From Lachnospiraceae bacterium (GTDB taxonomy: Bacteria; Bacillota; Clostridia; Lachnospirales; Lachnospiraceae): a stretch of DNA of 64,000 nt. Made by a program: the position numbers and the translations under genes. The stretch covers positions 1,671,501 through 1,735,500 of the forward strand of contig CP107199.1 of assembly GCA_025758065.1 (NCBI GenBank), in the 5' to 3' direction. The notes beneath the pieces were generated by a model, which was given only the letters and a program-made list of their open reading frames with translations, searched no databases and was not told the DNA's origin. Below are positions 45,365 through 54,386 of this stretch, one piece after another (position 1 is the first letter of the stretch; every line of letters starts with the position of its first letter).

Positions 45365-45595
45365 TCACACTCCAGCTCTGCGAGGTTTACGATAAGTTGC
45401 GTTCTTTTCTGCTGGCTTTGCTCTGTGGGTGCATTTTGCGATATACTCCTGAAGGCCCGCTGAAGTAAAGTACACACAGCCATTCTGCACATATTGCACA
45501 TAAGAAATAAGACCATTGTTACGGGCCGCGTCCAGCGTTGCAATGCTGATACCTAAAATTTCTGCTGCTTCTTTTCGTGTAATAAGTTTTTCCAT
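45365..45595 (-). CDS. excisionase-like helix-turn-helix protein
   Basis: 76 residues from the ATG at 45595, with GGAGGAA upstream. The motif ITRKEAAEILGISIATLDAARNNGLISYVQ is a short winged-helix or excisionase-type domain. It points away from the second sigma gene region; it could serve the integrase as recombination directionality factor, but this is inference. Confidence 0.75.
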   Translation of the reverse strand: MEKLITRKEAAEILGISIATLDAARNNGLISYVQYVQNGCVYFTSAGLQEYIAKCTHRAKPAEKNATYRKPRRAGV

Positions 45596-46132
45596 AAAGC
45601 ATATTTCCTCCAATCTGTCAAGTTTGTCATCGTGTTTGTTCAAAGCCACATGAATACGCTGGCAGCCGAAACTGCCAGCGCATGGTATCTGATTTTGAAC
45701 AGGAAGCTGCAAACGCTTCCTATTTATATAACTCAGCTTTCATCACATTTGCCACGCCCCCTGACGATGGGAACACAACAGGTCTCCGCTGGCGCGGCTG
45801 TCATAACTCCGCAGCATCGTTCGTATCGTGTGCCGCAGGGTTCCCCCCAAGTCTTTGGCGGGCCGTGAGGAAGTATCTTTAAGCCCCCATGCAGTCATCG
45901 CGCCGAATCTGCCACAATCCGTTTTATGAAATCGTAGATCGCTCCGAAGAAGTCTTTTCATCACCTCCCTGACTGCTCCATCTTCGCGGCGTTTCATATT
46001 CGCTCGTACATGGGTTATGTACCTGTTGTGCTGTCTATTCGATTGTCAATGTACTGATGAAGGATGAAAACTTGTCCTTCTTATTAACACTGACAAAAAA
46101 GGCAAAAAACAGGCGCATCAAATGAAATTTTA
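45596..46132. other. gap between excisionase-like and second sigma genes
   Basis: I see no gene I can support. A perfect hairpin CGCTGGCAG-CCGAAA-CTGCCAGCG lies at 45657-45680. An 84-codon frame on the minus strand (45743-45997) has biased, improbable composition and no family. Confidence 0.4.
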
Positions 46133-46546
46133 TCAAAAATATTTTACAAGCTGCTTTAATCCACGGCGGATACTCTCTCGGACACGGCTTGGGTCTACAC
46201 CTTCTACTTCGGCAATTTCATTTACCGTCATTCCCAGATAGTATCGGGCATAAATTCGCTTTGCCTGTTTCTCCGGCAGCTTCATCACAGCGGCATAGAC
46301 CTGCTCCTGAAACTGTTTTTCCTCCAGAACCATCTCCGGTGTCTGCGGCTTCAACAGCACTGCATTTTCAATGCCATTCTCGTAATCCAGAGAATACTGT
46401 GCTTTATAACGATACATCTTTCGCTCATACGCAGCCTCCGCACGTTCAGCTGCTCGAATAGTCTCCATTACTCCCTCTGTCACATCTACAAAAAAGTCTG
46501 TTGTATAAACATCAGGATAAAGTTCCCGAAGGTTAATTTTCTTCAT
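46133..46546 (-). CDS. small sigma-70-like factor, second copy
   Basis: 137 residues from the ATG at 46546, closely related to the factor at 35890 (sigma region 4 with PEKQAKRIYARYYLGMTVNEIA and DPSRVRESIRRGLKQL). The long 5' leader with its hairpin is also conserved between the two genes. Here it is transcribed leftward. It may be from an older ICE of the same type. Confidence 0.8.
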   Translation of the reverse strand: MKKINLRELYPDVYTTDFFVDVTEGVMETIRAAERAEAAYERKMYRYKAQYSLDYENGIENAVLLKPQTPEMVLEEKQFQEQVYAAVMKLPEKQAKRIYARYYLGMTVNEIAEVEGVDPSRVRESIRRGLKQLVKYF

Positions 46547-46628
46547 TATGTACCTCCATTTCGATTCACGGGTGATTGACGGGTGAATCGAATGGAGGCG
46601 GAGACCGACACCGGCAGACAACCGGGTC

Positions 46629-46683
46629 ATCTCCGAAAAAATGGCAACAAAAAACGCCAGATTTCCGTGAGAGAAAACTGGCG
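46629..46683 (-). terminator. leader hairpin of the second sigma gene
   Basis: On the minus strand CGCCAG pairs with CTGGCG and is followed by six T, about 85 bases before the gene start. Same design as 35753-35787. Confidence 0.6.
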
Positions 46684-46985
46684 CGCCAAGAACAGCCATT
46701 ATTATACTGAATTACATGGAACGATAATGCCGATGCAATGTTATATTTGCCCGGAGGAGGAGCAATGCTTTTTTTAACTGATGTAGATCATGTGAGCTTT
46801 GAAAAAGCAAACGAGACACGGCAAAATAACCTCCCATCGGCTACCGTGTCCCTGCAAGTCGTCATAGGTTTGTGTAAACGCAAAGAAACGGCGGCTCTGA
46901 AAATCAAAGCCGCCGTTTCAAATGGGCGTGTCAAATTGTCTGCTCTACGACGGCTTTTTTTCTTTTGCCGTCGTCCGGCAGAGTA
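46684..46985. other. non-coding gap with two hairpins
   Basis: Perfect stem GAAACGGCGGCT / AGCCGCCGTTTC (46885-46919) and ACGACGGC / GCCGTCGT around a T-run (46947-46974), the latter a likely terminator at the end of the truncated lipoprotein gene. No gene recognised. Confidence 0.5.
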
Positions 46986-47306
46986 TTATTCAATATTTAA
47001 TTCAATGTTTCCAGTGAAATTCTCACATTCAATGCCAATATAATTTCCACCATCAGGAAGTGTAATTATGTCACTATAAGTTCCGGTTGCTTCAATCAAC
47101 GTGACTGCTTCATCAGATCCAGAAATCCAAAATACTTTTGCAGTACCTTCCGTAATCTCCAAGGTGCAATCAATGGACAGCTCCTTACCGGCTTCTCTCT
47201 TTATGGAAGTTCCTCCGAACAAATACTCTGTACCTGAAAAGTTCGCATAATCAGCCGTATAAGTCCCTGTATAATCATCAATTCCTTTTTCTTTTTCCCC
47301 TTGACA
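46986..47306 (-). pseudogene. lipoprotein-like gene, 5' end removed
   Basis: The frame reads ICQGEKEKGIDDYTGTYTAD and continues to NIELNIE at the stop (46986-46988). The cysteine followed by a flexible charged stretch looks like the start of a mature lipoprotein, but the signal peptide that should precede it is replaced by the antisense of an integrase gene. Both genes are broken at the same point near 47300, a recombination join. No clear family for the extracellular beta-rich domain. Confidence 0.6.
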
Positions 47307-48002
47307 GATGAACAGGCAGCACGCCTTTTGGATGCTATCCGAGATTTGCCGCCTTATGTCTTTGTCATGATTGGTTTATATGCAGGGCTGCGCCGGGAAG
47401 AAATTCTTGCTCTGCAATGGGATTCAGTATATCTGGATACGGATACTCCATATCTGACGGTAAGGCGGGCATGGCACACAGAACACAACAGACCGGTAAT
47501 CTCAGACGAATTGAAAACCAAGGCTGCGGAGAGAAATATCCCTCTTCCTGTTTGCTTGGCTGAGTGTTTGAAAACAGCAAAGGAAACATCGACTTCGGAG
47601 TATGTGGTTTCAAACCGGGACGGCGAACCGCTGTCCTACACGCAGTTTAAGCGACTTTGGCAGTATATTGTTACGAGGACGGTCAAGGAGCGGAGCTATT
47701 ATCGGTATGAAGATGGAAAAAGAGTAAAGCATACTGTCACACCTGTCTTGGGAGAAAAGGCTGCTCATAACGGAAAAGTGGTTTACAGTCTGGACTTTGA
47801 AGTAACACCCCATCAGCTGCGGCATACTTACATTACCAATCTCATTCATGCATCGGTAGATCCCAAAACGGTTCAATACCTGGCAGGCCATGAAAGCAGC
47901 AAGATTACCATGGACATTTATGCAAAGGTTAAGTACAACAGACCAGATGAGCTGGTCAGATCAATGAACTGTGCGTTTGCAAGCTGGGATGCAGCACAGT
48001 AA
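47301..48002 (+). pseudogene. tyrosine integrase, N-terminal half missing
   Basis: It encodes only the catalytic domain: arginine in GLRREEILAL, HQLRHTYITN, AGHESS and the tyrosine in TMDIYAKV are all present. It aligns with the next integrase from its residue 172 (LTDEQ versus LTDQQ), so about 171 residues with the DNA-arm and core-binding domains are absent. It begins at the join with the lipoprotein remnant. A relic of an earlier, related integrase. Confidence 0.85.
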
Positions 48003-48024
48003 TAACAAATAGGAAATGAAGCAG

Positions 48025-48056
48025 GAGCGAGGCAAGGATGTCTCGCTCTTTGTTTT
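48025..48056 (+). terminator. terminator between the two integrase genes
   Basis: GAGCGAG pairs with CTCGCTC, followed by a T-rich tract. Confidence 0.65.
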
Positions 48057-49263
48057 ACCTCAGCCGTATCTTTGATTAAGTCGAGGCTTTCTGATAAAAA
48101 GAGAGTGTAGATACGGAGACTACACATTATCAAGAAAGGACGATCAAAGATGGCAAAAAAGAAAACACAGATCCCGAAGTACGGGACCATTACATTGAAA
48201 GGAATCCAGTATTACAGAACCAGGATTACGGATGCAGATGGCAAAGAGTTGAGTTTGTATGCCGCAACTTGTGAAGAATTGTATGAGAAGCAGTTAGAGG
48301 CCCGGAAGCAGGTGGAAGAAATTATCTTTCACCGGCAGCACCCGACAGTAGCCGAGTATGGAGAGAAGTGGCTGCTGATGCAGTCGGCAAAGGTGTCTGC
48401 GTCTACACTCAGAGGTTATACGAGGGATATGACAAACTATATCATAAAACCTCTGGGAGAGATGTATATGGAAGAAGTGACCGCTGACGATATTCGGCTG
48501 GCACTTGTTCCATTGTCAAAGAAATCGGAAGGCTTATACAATAAGGTCAATATGCTACTCAAGTGCATTTTTTATGCGGCAGAGAGAAACCAAATTCTTG
48601 AACACAATCCCTGTGCGGGAATATCGGGCAAGGGCGGAAAACCATCAAAAAAGAGAGAGGCATTGACAGATCAGCAGGTAGCCGTGCTTCTGGATACAGT
48701 CAAGGGGCTTCCTCCATATTTGTTTATTATGCTCGGTTTGTATTCTGGTCTGCGCCGGGAAGAAATTCTTGCACTGCAATGGGATTGTGTATTTCTGGAC
48801 GAGGATACACCTTATCTATCGGTGAGGCGGGCATGGCGTACAGAGCATAACAGACCCGTGGTTTCTACCGTGCTAAAGACTCCGGCGGCAAAAAGGGATA
48901 TTCCGATACCGAAGTGTTTGGTGGATTGTCTGAGAGAAGCGAAAGAAAATTCCATATCAGATTATGTGATCGCTGACAGCAAAGGAGAGCCACTGGCTGC
49001 TTCGCAGTTTCAAAGAGTGTGGCAGTATGTCGTTGTCCGCTCCACTAAGCCCCGGAACTATTATAAGTATGTGAATGGACAGAGCATCAAATACACGGTT
49101 ACCCCAACGCTGGGCATGACCCAGAAAAATCAACCCAAAATCAGATATACGCTGGACTTTGATGTAACCCCGCATCAGCTGCGGCACACTTACATTACCA
49201 ATCTTCTCTATGCTGGAGTTGATCCAAAGACCGTTCAATACCTTGCCGGACACGAAAACAGCA

Positions 49264-50515
49264 CATGACAAACGCATGAGTAAATAAATTGTGAACACGC
49301 CCCTTTTCTGATAAAATTAAAAGAAAAGGGGTGTTGATACATGCAGGAATTATTAGATTGGCTGGAATACATAGAAGATGATCGTCAGCAAAGGAAAGTT
49401 CGTCATACATTGAAGGACATTCTTGTTATTGTATTGTTTGCAACACTGGCAAATGCGGATGACTGGGTGGAAATGGCATTGTTTGCGGAAAGTTATCAGG
49501 ATTATCTACGCAAATATATTGAGTTAAAAAACGGAATACCATCTCATGATACAATAAGACGTGTAATGGGGATGATATCACCGGAGATCATACAGCAGCT
49601 TTATGGAAAATGGCAGGATCGATTAAATCAGAATGAAGGGGAACTACTGAAGAAGATCATTTGTATAGATGGTAAAACCATGCGCTCCAATAAAAGAGGA
49701 GATGGGAAGGCATCCCACATTGTATCAGCATGGAGTAAAGAGTCAGGTTTCTGTCTTGGACAAAAAGCAGTTGAAGAAAAAAGCAATGAGATCGTAGCGA
49801 TCCCGGAATTGCTGGACAAGATCCAGATAAAAGGCCAGCTCGTAACAATCGATGCAATGGGAACGCAGACTGCAATAGCGGAGAAAATAAAGAAAAAACG
49901 GGCAGACTATGTGCTGGCATTGAAGAGAAATCAAAACAGTCTGTATGAAGATGTACAAGAATACTTTTCAGACGAAGAGTTCCAAAAAGAGATCCGTGAA
50001 AGAGGTAATTACAAAAAAACCCAGGAAAAAGCACATGGTCAGATCGAGATAAGGGAGTATTATCAGACAGAGGATATAAAGTGGTTAAGCCAGAAAAAGA
50101 ACTGGAAAGGACTGTCCAGTATAGTAATGGAGAAGAAAACGCTGAAGAAAGAAGGAAATACAAGAATAGAGAACCGTTATTTCATCAGCAGTTTAAAAGG
50201 AGACATTGAACAGGTCAGCCGTGCAGTGAGAGGACACTGGAGTATAGAAAGCATGCACTGGTATCTGGATGTAACATTCCGGGAAGATGCGAATACAACC
50301 ATAGATAAGCTGGCGGCACAAAATTTGAATATCATAAGGAAATGGAGCCTAAGTATTTTGAAACCGGCACAAATAACAAGACATAAGTTGTCGATGCGAA
50401 AGAAAAGGTTTGTACTTAGCTTACGCCCAATTCAGTATCTAGAAGAACTTTTAGAAGCTTAAAAAATAACAGAAAGCAGAATTGATGCCAGATGATCGTT
50501 CGTGCGTTTGTCGTG
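49264..50515 (+). mobile_element. ISAs1-family insertion sequence (1,252 bp)
   Basis: Ends CATGACAAACGCATGAG and the near reverse complement ending TTCGTGCGTTTGTCGTG. A 10-bp target duplication GAAAACAGCA flanks it (49254-49263 and 50516-50525). It carries one transposase gene. Confidence 0.93.
49341..50462 (+). CDS. ISAs1-family transposase
   Basis: 373 residues with the DDE set of this family: CIDGKTMR, TIDAMGTQ and a late HWSIESMHWYLDVTFREDA segment with the catalytic glutamate and following basic residues. Typical N-terminal KDILVIVLFATLANADDW. Complete and probably active. AAGGGGTGTTG before the ATG is a modest ribosome site. Confidence 0.93.
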   Translation: MQELLDWLEYIEDDRQQRKVRHTLKDILVIVLFATLANADDWVEMALFAESYQDYLRKYIELKNGIPSHDTIRRVMGMISPEIIQQLYGKWQDRLNQNEGELLKKIICIDGKTMRSNKRGDGKASHIVSAWSKESGFCLGQKAVEEKSNEIVAIPELLDKIQIKGQLVTIDAMGTQTAIAEKIKKKRADYVLALKRNQNSLYEDVQEYFSDEEFQKEIRERGNYKKTQEKAHGQIEIREYYQTEDIKWLSQKKNWKGLSSIVMEKKTLKKEGNTRIENRYFISSLKGDIEQVSRAVRGHWSIESMHWYLDVTFREDANTTIDKLAAQNLNIIRKWSLSILKPAQITRHKLSMRKKRFVLSLRPIQYLEELLEA

Positions 50516-50623
50516 GAAAACAGCAAAACAACTATGGACATCTATGCAAAAGTGAAGTACAATAAACCAGAGGAGCTGTTTGGGGTAGTAAATGGTGCGT
50601 TTCATCAGGCTATTGCTGAATGA

Positions 50624-50754
50624 AAAAAAGGCCGTATTTTATGGTCCGCACACCGGATAACTGAGAAGCAGAAAGCCGGAAAAGCCCGGAGTATCAAGGG
50701 AAAACAGCTCAAAAACTCGCGCAATACGGTCTCAAAGCAGCTCGTCGCGCTCCG
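50624..50754. other. ICE right end
   Basis: The 131 bases between the integrase stop and the att repeat. From 50722 they mimic the last codons of rpsI (QYGLKAARRAP) with different codon choices, so the element carries its own S9 tail. Confidence 0.75.
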
Positions 50755-50774
50755 CAGTTCAGCAAGCGATAATC
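50755..50774. other. attR of the ICE
   Basis: Exact copy of the attL block, CAGTTCAGCAAGCGATAATC. What follows (GACTGCTCAGAC...) is host sequence or the left end of an older element. Confidence 0.88.
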
Positions 50775-50820
50775 GACTGCTCAGACTATATCAAAATGGT
50801 TCAAAAACCCCGGAAAATCA

Positions 50821-52382
50821 CAATGTCATTAACTTTAGCAAAGAGCAGAAATCGTAAGCATTTATAAAACTATGATTCCTGCTTTTTGTTTGTATATGGG
50901 CATACTTATCCCCTTCTCTTTGTATTCGTATTTTTTAGCTCAGTACGCTCTTTTATGGGTATTCGAATATTTTCCTGCTAATTGCCCTTTCGTTCTGGTA
51001 TAATGCCGATCAGGACGAATGGGAACAAGATTTTTACTGATATCTTCATATATTTGCTGAAATAACATATTTTTCTTTTGACCATCCGTTTCAAGAAGTA
51101 TATAAATCAGATCATTTTTTAAGATTCCAATACTAACAGTCTGATTGATCATCATTTTATGTTTTCTGTTCGCTTCTTTCTGATCCAGTTCACGCTCTGC
51201 ATCTAATATGATATCTTCAACTAAATTGCTCAGATATATAGTGCTGTATATATCTTGTAATAACAGAATAGGTTTTGTTCCTGTAAAATTCTCTAACTGC
51301 AACCGACTCTTTAGCGTTTCATACGCAGTCTCTATCCCCCACCTCATATGATATAATTCTTTTATTTCTTCTGTATGAAATTCAGTTTGTGGAAGATTTG
51401 TAGCCAAAACTTCTAAACTTCCGTTTTCTAATAGGATTTTTACCATACGCAATGAAATTTCACCTAATTCTTTCATACGTTCTCCATCTGGCGTTCCCTC
51501 GTAATGTCTGATTCTTGACTTATCAAGTTTTATTTTAACTAGCTGATCCTTTTCTGTTAAACTGTTTTGCTCTTTTTTGTAATCACTGCTTTTTAAACGT
51601 ACGATAAATTTAATATCCTTATCCATCATATGTATAAACGCTGGCGTAGAAGGATATCCTCTGTCCATGATAATAATGTAGGGAATGCTGCCTATTGTTT
51701 CCGGTATTCGCTCCATCTGTTTTTCGGCCAGGCGCATTTCATTAAATTTCACCTTATTACAGTCACTTTCCAGTATCATACGATTCATTACATCATAAAT
51801 ACAGCCTAATCCTATTTGAGCTTGGGGCTTTGCGTTTTTCCGGCTTGCAGAACCATATAGTTTCAGTGTTTCAGCAGTGGTAGGAATATTAATATCTGAG
51901 CCGTCAGCGGCTAATATTAAATGATCTTTATAAGTTGAAAAGGTGGAATCTGCATAAAAGTTACGGTTATGATATTTATATAATTCTAAAAAAGCATCTG
52001 GATTAAGTTTCATACGCTGTTTCAGATATCCTGGTTTTGAAATAGACACACCAGGATGAGCAAGTTTCATATAATTTCTCAGTTCCAATGCCAACGTCAG
52101 CCCCTTTCTGTTTATCATCGTGAAAAGAAGATCCTGAAGAGGCATTTTTCGAATTCTGGTAAAATAATTTTTATTACCTGATCGGCAAAATGCCTTAAAT
52201 TCATCAGAAGTCATTTTTTCTATATCCATGAATATACGTTTCTGAGAATGCTTCATGCATAATCACATCCTTTTTTGAGCAGGTTCATGGCTTCTTTTTA
52301 CAATATAAGCATATCAAAAAAAGCAGAAGATATCTAATCCATTTCGGAATAAATATCTTCTGCTTTTAAGTTAATGACATTG
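50821..52382 (-). mobile_element. IS4-family insertion sequence, copy 2 (1,562 bp)
   Basis: Same perfect ends CAATGTCATTAACTT as copy 1; target duplication CGGAAAATCA at 50811-50820 and 52383-52392. Same length as copy 1. Both target sites contain GAAAAT. Confidence 0.95.
50940..52256 (-). CDS. IS4-family DDE transposase, copy 2
   Basis: 438 residues, one residue different from copy 1 (NLPQTEF). YREK motif intact. Two near-identical complete copies within 50 kb in opposite orientation indicate recent activity and provide homology for inversion of the segment between them. Confidence 0.94.
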   Translation of the reverse strand: MKHSQKRIFMDIEKMTSDEFKAFCRSGNKNYFTRIRKMPLQDLLFTMINRKGLTLALELRNYMKLAHPGVSISKPGYLKQRMKLNPDAFLELYKYHNRNFYADSTFSTYKDHLILAADGSDINIPTTAETLKLYGSASRKNAKPQAQIGLGCIYDVMNRMILESDCNKVKFNEMRLAEKQMERIPETIGSIPYIIIMDRGYPSTPAFIHMMDKDIKFIVRLKSSDYKKEQNSLTEKDQLVKIKLDKSRIRHYEGTPDGERMKELGEISLRMVKILLENGSLEVLATNLPQTEFHTEEIKELYHMRWGIETAYETLKSRLQLENFTGTKPILLLQDIYSTIYLSNLVEDIILDAERELDQKEANRKHKMMINQTVSIGILKNDLIYILLETDGQKKNMLFQQIYEDISKNLVPIRPDRHYTRTKGQLAGKYSNTHKRAY

Positions 52383-52409
52383 CGGAAAATCAAGGTTTTC
52401 CGGGGTTTT

Positions 52410-52912
52410 CTTATACCTAAACGGACTAATATAGTTTGACCCCATTTGACCAAACGAGAGCCGTTTTCACCCAATTTTTAGTGGTTAAAAATAGGACAAT
52501 CGACAAAAATGGGGTTCCAAAACGGCCTTAGTGGTTAAAAAATAGGACAACCAGAGAGCAATTTCGGGGGTATTTTTGAGGGTGATTTTGGCACTCTCAG
52601 ACACCTGATTTTTCGCTGGAGGGTTTGGCATAATCTGACCAAATCCGAACAATTAAATACGATTCTAATGCAGGCACTCAGTAATAAATAACTGGGTGCT
52701 TTTTGTCATGGCAAGGAGGAAAGTGACTATCGTGCTTGCACGAATAGTCATTTGACGACCGCTGATCAGTGTGAGATGCTCGAAGGGTATCTCACACTGA
52801 ATTTCAGGGAAAAAGATTCCGACATTAGAAAGGGCCGTCACTTTATGATTTTGAAGTGGTGGCTTTTTCTATTTCCAGAAACAACAGTAACAATCAGAAA
52901 TGAGGTGAAGTC
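52410..52912. other. left-end-like region of a second, decayed ICE
   Basis: No gene. The pair TTAGTGGTTAAAAATAGGAC / TTAGTGGTTAAAAAATAGGA (about 52480 and 52529) is a direct repeat placed like the TGGGTTTAC repeats of the first ICE. Further on are imperfect stem GACTATCGTGC / GCACGAATAGTC and a perfect 11-bp inverted repeat CAGTGTGAGAT / ATCTCACACTG (52767-52799), a candidate operator for the parA-type gene behind it. Confidence 0.5.
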
Positions 52913-53206
52913 ATGAACACGCAAATCATTGCCATTGCCAACCAGAAAGGCGGCGTTGGCAATGGCAATGACCTGTGCCAACTTGGGAATCGGGCTGGCG
53001 CAGGCCGGAAAGAAAGTCCTGTTGATCGACGGAGACCCGCAAGGCAGCCTGACGATCAGCTTGGGCAATCCCCAGCCGGACAAGCTGCCCCTTACGCTGT
53101 CGGACGCTATGGGGCGTAATTAGCGCAGAGGGAAAAAGTATTTTCGCCCATGACCCTGGCGGCAAGGTGGCAGAGGGGTATCGAAATCTGACGAAGGAGG
53201 TGTCTA
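52913..53206 (+). pseudogene. parA remnant
   Basis: Starts MNTQIIAIANQKGGVG, the ParA deviant Walker A, but the frame is shifted within that motif; the correct frame resumes as CANLGIGLAQAGKKVLLIDG and continues to DAMGRN. Then an internal deletion jumps to the C-terminus (GKSIFAHDPGGKVAEGYRNL). ParA ATPases pair with ParB in ICE maintenance. This is a dead piece from another element beyond attR. Confidence 0.8.
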
Positions 53207-53207
53207 C

Positions 53208-53570
53208 ATTAAGCATAACAATTTATCTGCTGGAACGAGAACCTTTAAGCCAGACACACATGGGGCTGAACTGGTTCCTGATATGAAAATTGTATCTGAA
53301 AACATTTTTATAAAGACAAAGGGAAATGCATTGACAAGTGAAGACTTTGCTGATTTCGTAAGAAAAAATGAAATTTGTGAGTTTTATATTGCTGGTGCAG
53401 ATGCTATCGCATGTGTAAAATCCACTTGCTACAATATGGCTAAGATGGGATATATCGTTCATGTTCTATCCGATTGTATCACAAGCTATGATAAAAGAAA
53501 AATAGACGAGATGCTTCAATACTATGAGAGTAAAGGGTGTATTGTTGAGAAACTGAACGAAGTTATGTAA
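53208..53570 (+). pseudogene. isochorismatase-family hydrolase, N-terminus missing
   Basis: About 120 residues without a proper start: SAGTRTFKPDTHGAELVPDM, a catalytic-type lysine in FIKTKGNAL, then CEFYIAGADAIACVKST with the nucleophile cysteine. The family is about 170-180 residues with an essential aspartate near the N-terminus, which is absent. The frame begins where the parA remnant ends, so a deletion joined them. ATG at 53283 would give only 95 residues. Confidence 0.75.
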
Positions 53571-53700
53571 GGCTACCACGATAATGAGAAGGCAGATTCT
53601 AATTGGCAGAGTAGTTAGCAAAGCCAGCCGGGCCAGTCGACGGTAAAATGAACGGGCTGTGCCCGCCGTTAACAGTCCCGCCTGTCCTTTTCTGCACACC

Positions 53701-54267
53701 TTACTTTTTCAGCTTTAAGCCATCTCGGAATGCTTCGCCCACACGCTCGGTGACTTTATAATAGCCGTGGGTGTAGGGGTCAAATGCGATGGCGTGGACC
53801 TTAGACATATCAATTTTTCCATCCACCATAACGCTCTCATCGGCAGTGACATTGACCACCTTGCCGATGACGCCGCATCCGTATTCATTGTTCTGATACT
53901 CGATGAACCTGCACTCCAGGCAGATCGGGAACTCGTTGATGACAGGGGCATCTACAGTTTCTGCTTTGCTGGCGGTCAGACCGCTGCGGGCAAATTTATC
54001 GGCGACTTTATTGCCGGACTCTACGCCGAAATAGTCTGCTTCCACTATGTGGGCAGCATCGGCAATGCTGACGGTGAATGCTCCCCGTGCCTTGATGTTC
54101 TGTACGGTCTTGTGTGTCTCGGTGAGGTTCAGAACAACGGAGTCCCGCTCCTGCATGGTGCCCCATGCGGCGTTCATGACATTGACGCTGCCGTCTTCGT
54201 TGTAAGTTGCAACCATCAGAACCGGCATGGGGAAAATGCCTTCGGTAATTTTCAGTTTTGTTCTCAT
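53701..54267 (-). CDS. flavin reductase-like FMN-binding protein
   Basis: 188 residues, flavoredoxin / flavin-reductase split-barrel family (FPMPVLMVATYNEDGSVNVMNAAWGT, THKTVQNI, then ICLECRFIEYQN). It binds FMN and uses NAD(P)H for reduction. AAGGAGG before the start. Divergent from an HxlR regulator gene, which probably controls it in response to redox or quinone-like compounds. Confidence 0.9.
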   Translation of the reverse strand: MRTKLKITEGIFPMPVLMVATYNEDGSVNVMNAAWGTMQERDSVVLNLTETHKTVQNIKARGAFTVSIADAAHIVEADYFGVESGNKVADKFARSGLTASKAETVDAPVINEFPICLECRFIEYQNNEYGCGVIGKVVNVTADESVMVDGKIDMSKVHAIAFDPYTHGYYKVTERVGEAFRDGLKLKK

Positions 54268-54386
54268 GATAACTCCTCCTTGTGATCATATTGACAGGAC
54301 TGTTCATCCTGCTTATAATTATATCCACACAAATTGTAAATTCAAGTACTGATAATTATGAAAGGTACTATCTTAGGAGAAAGTGA

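Larger units (their letters stand above)
48150..50623 (+). pseudogene. int: tyrosine integrase of the ICE, interrupted by an ISAs1-family element
   Basis: 371 codons are read before the insertion: N-terminal arm-binding part, core-binding domain, then R202 in GLRREEILAL, H342 and R345 in HQLRHT, H368 in GHEN. The remaining codons (KTTMDIYAKV... to AIAE) lie after the IS at 50526-50623 and contain the catalytic tyrosine (Y378). One copy of the 10-bp duplication GAAAACAGCA rejoins the frame. Without the tyrosine the enzyme cannot cut DNA, so the ICE is locked in rpsI unless another integrase acts. Confidence 0.93.
5156..50774. mobile_element. integrative and conjugative element in rpsI, degraded
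   Basis: Bounded by the 20-bp att repeats, about 45.6 kb. Order: antirepressor, replication and partition block, VirD4, Maff2, VirB6, PrgI, VirB4, ParB, CD1845, MobP relaxase, regulators and cargo, tyrosine integrase next to attR. The 11.1-kb IME and an ISAs1-family element are nested in it. The integrase, virB4, maff2 and a response regulator are all broken, so autonomous excision and transfer are unlikely. The 3' end of rpsI is a known ICE target in Firmicutes. Confidence 0.88.
50803..52409 (+). terminator. displaced rpsI-type terminator, split by IS4 copy 2
   Basis: Left arm AAAAACCCCGGAAAA (50803-50818), right arm TTTTCCGGGGTTTT (52396-52409). Without the IS and one 10-bp duplication they form a strong hairpin with loop TCAAGG. 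The element inserted in the loop side of a terminator. Confidence 0.8.

Noticed and set aside
45743..45997. 84-codon frame on the minus strand between the excisionase-like and sigma genes
   Set aside because: Odd composition, no family and a ribosome site too close to the internal ATG; not supported.
46738..47043. Rightward 101-codon frame over two hairpins
   Set aside because: It runs through perfect inverted repeats and opposite to the lipoprotein remnant; it has no family.
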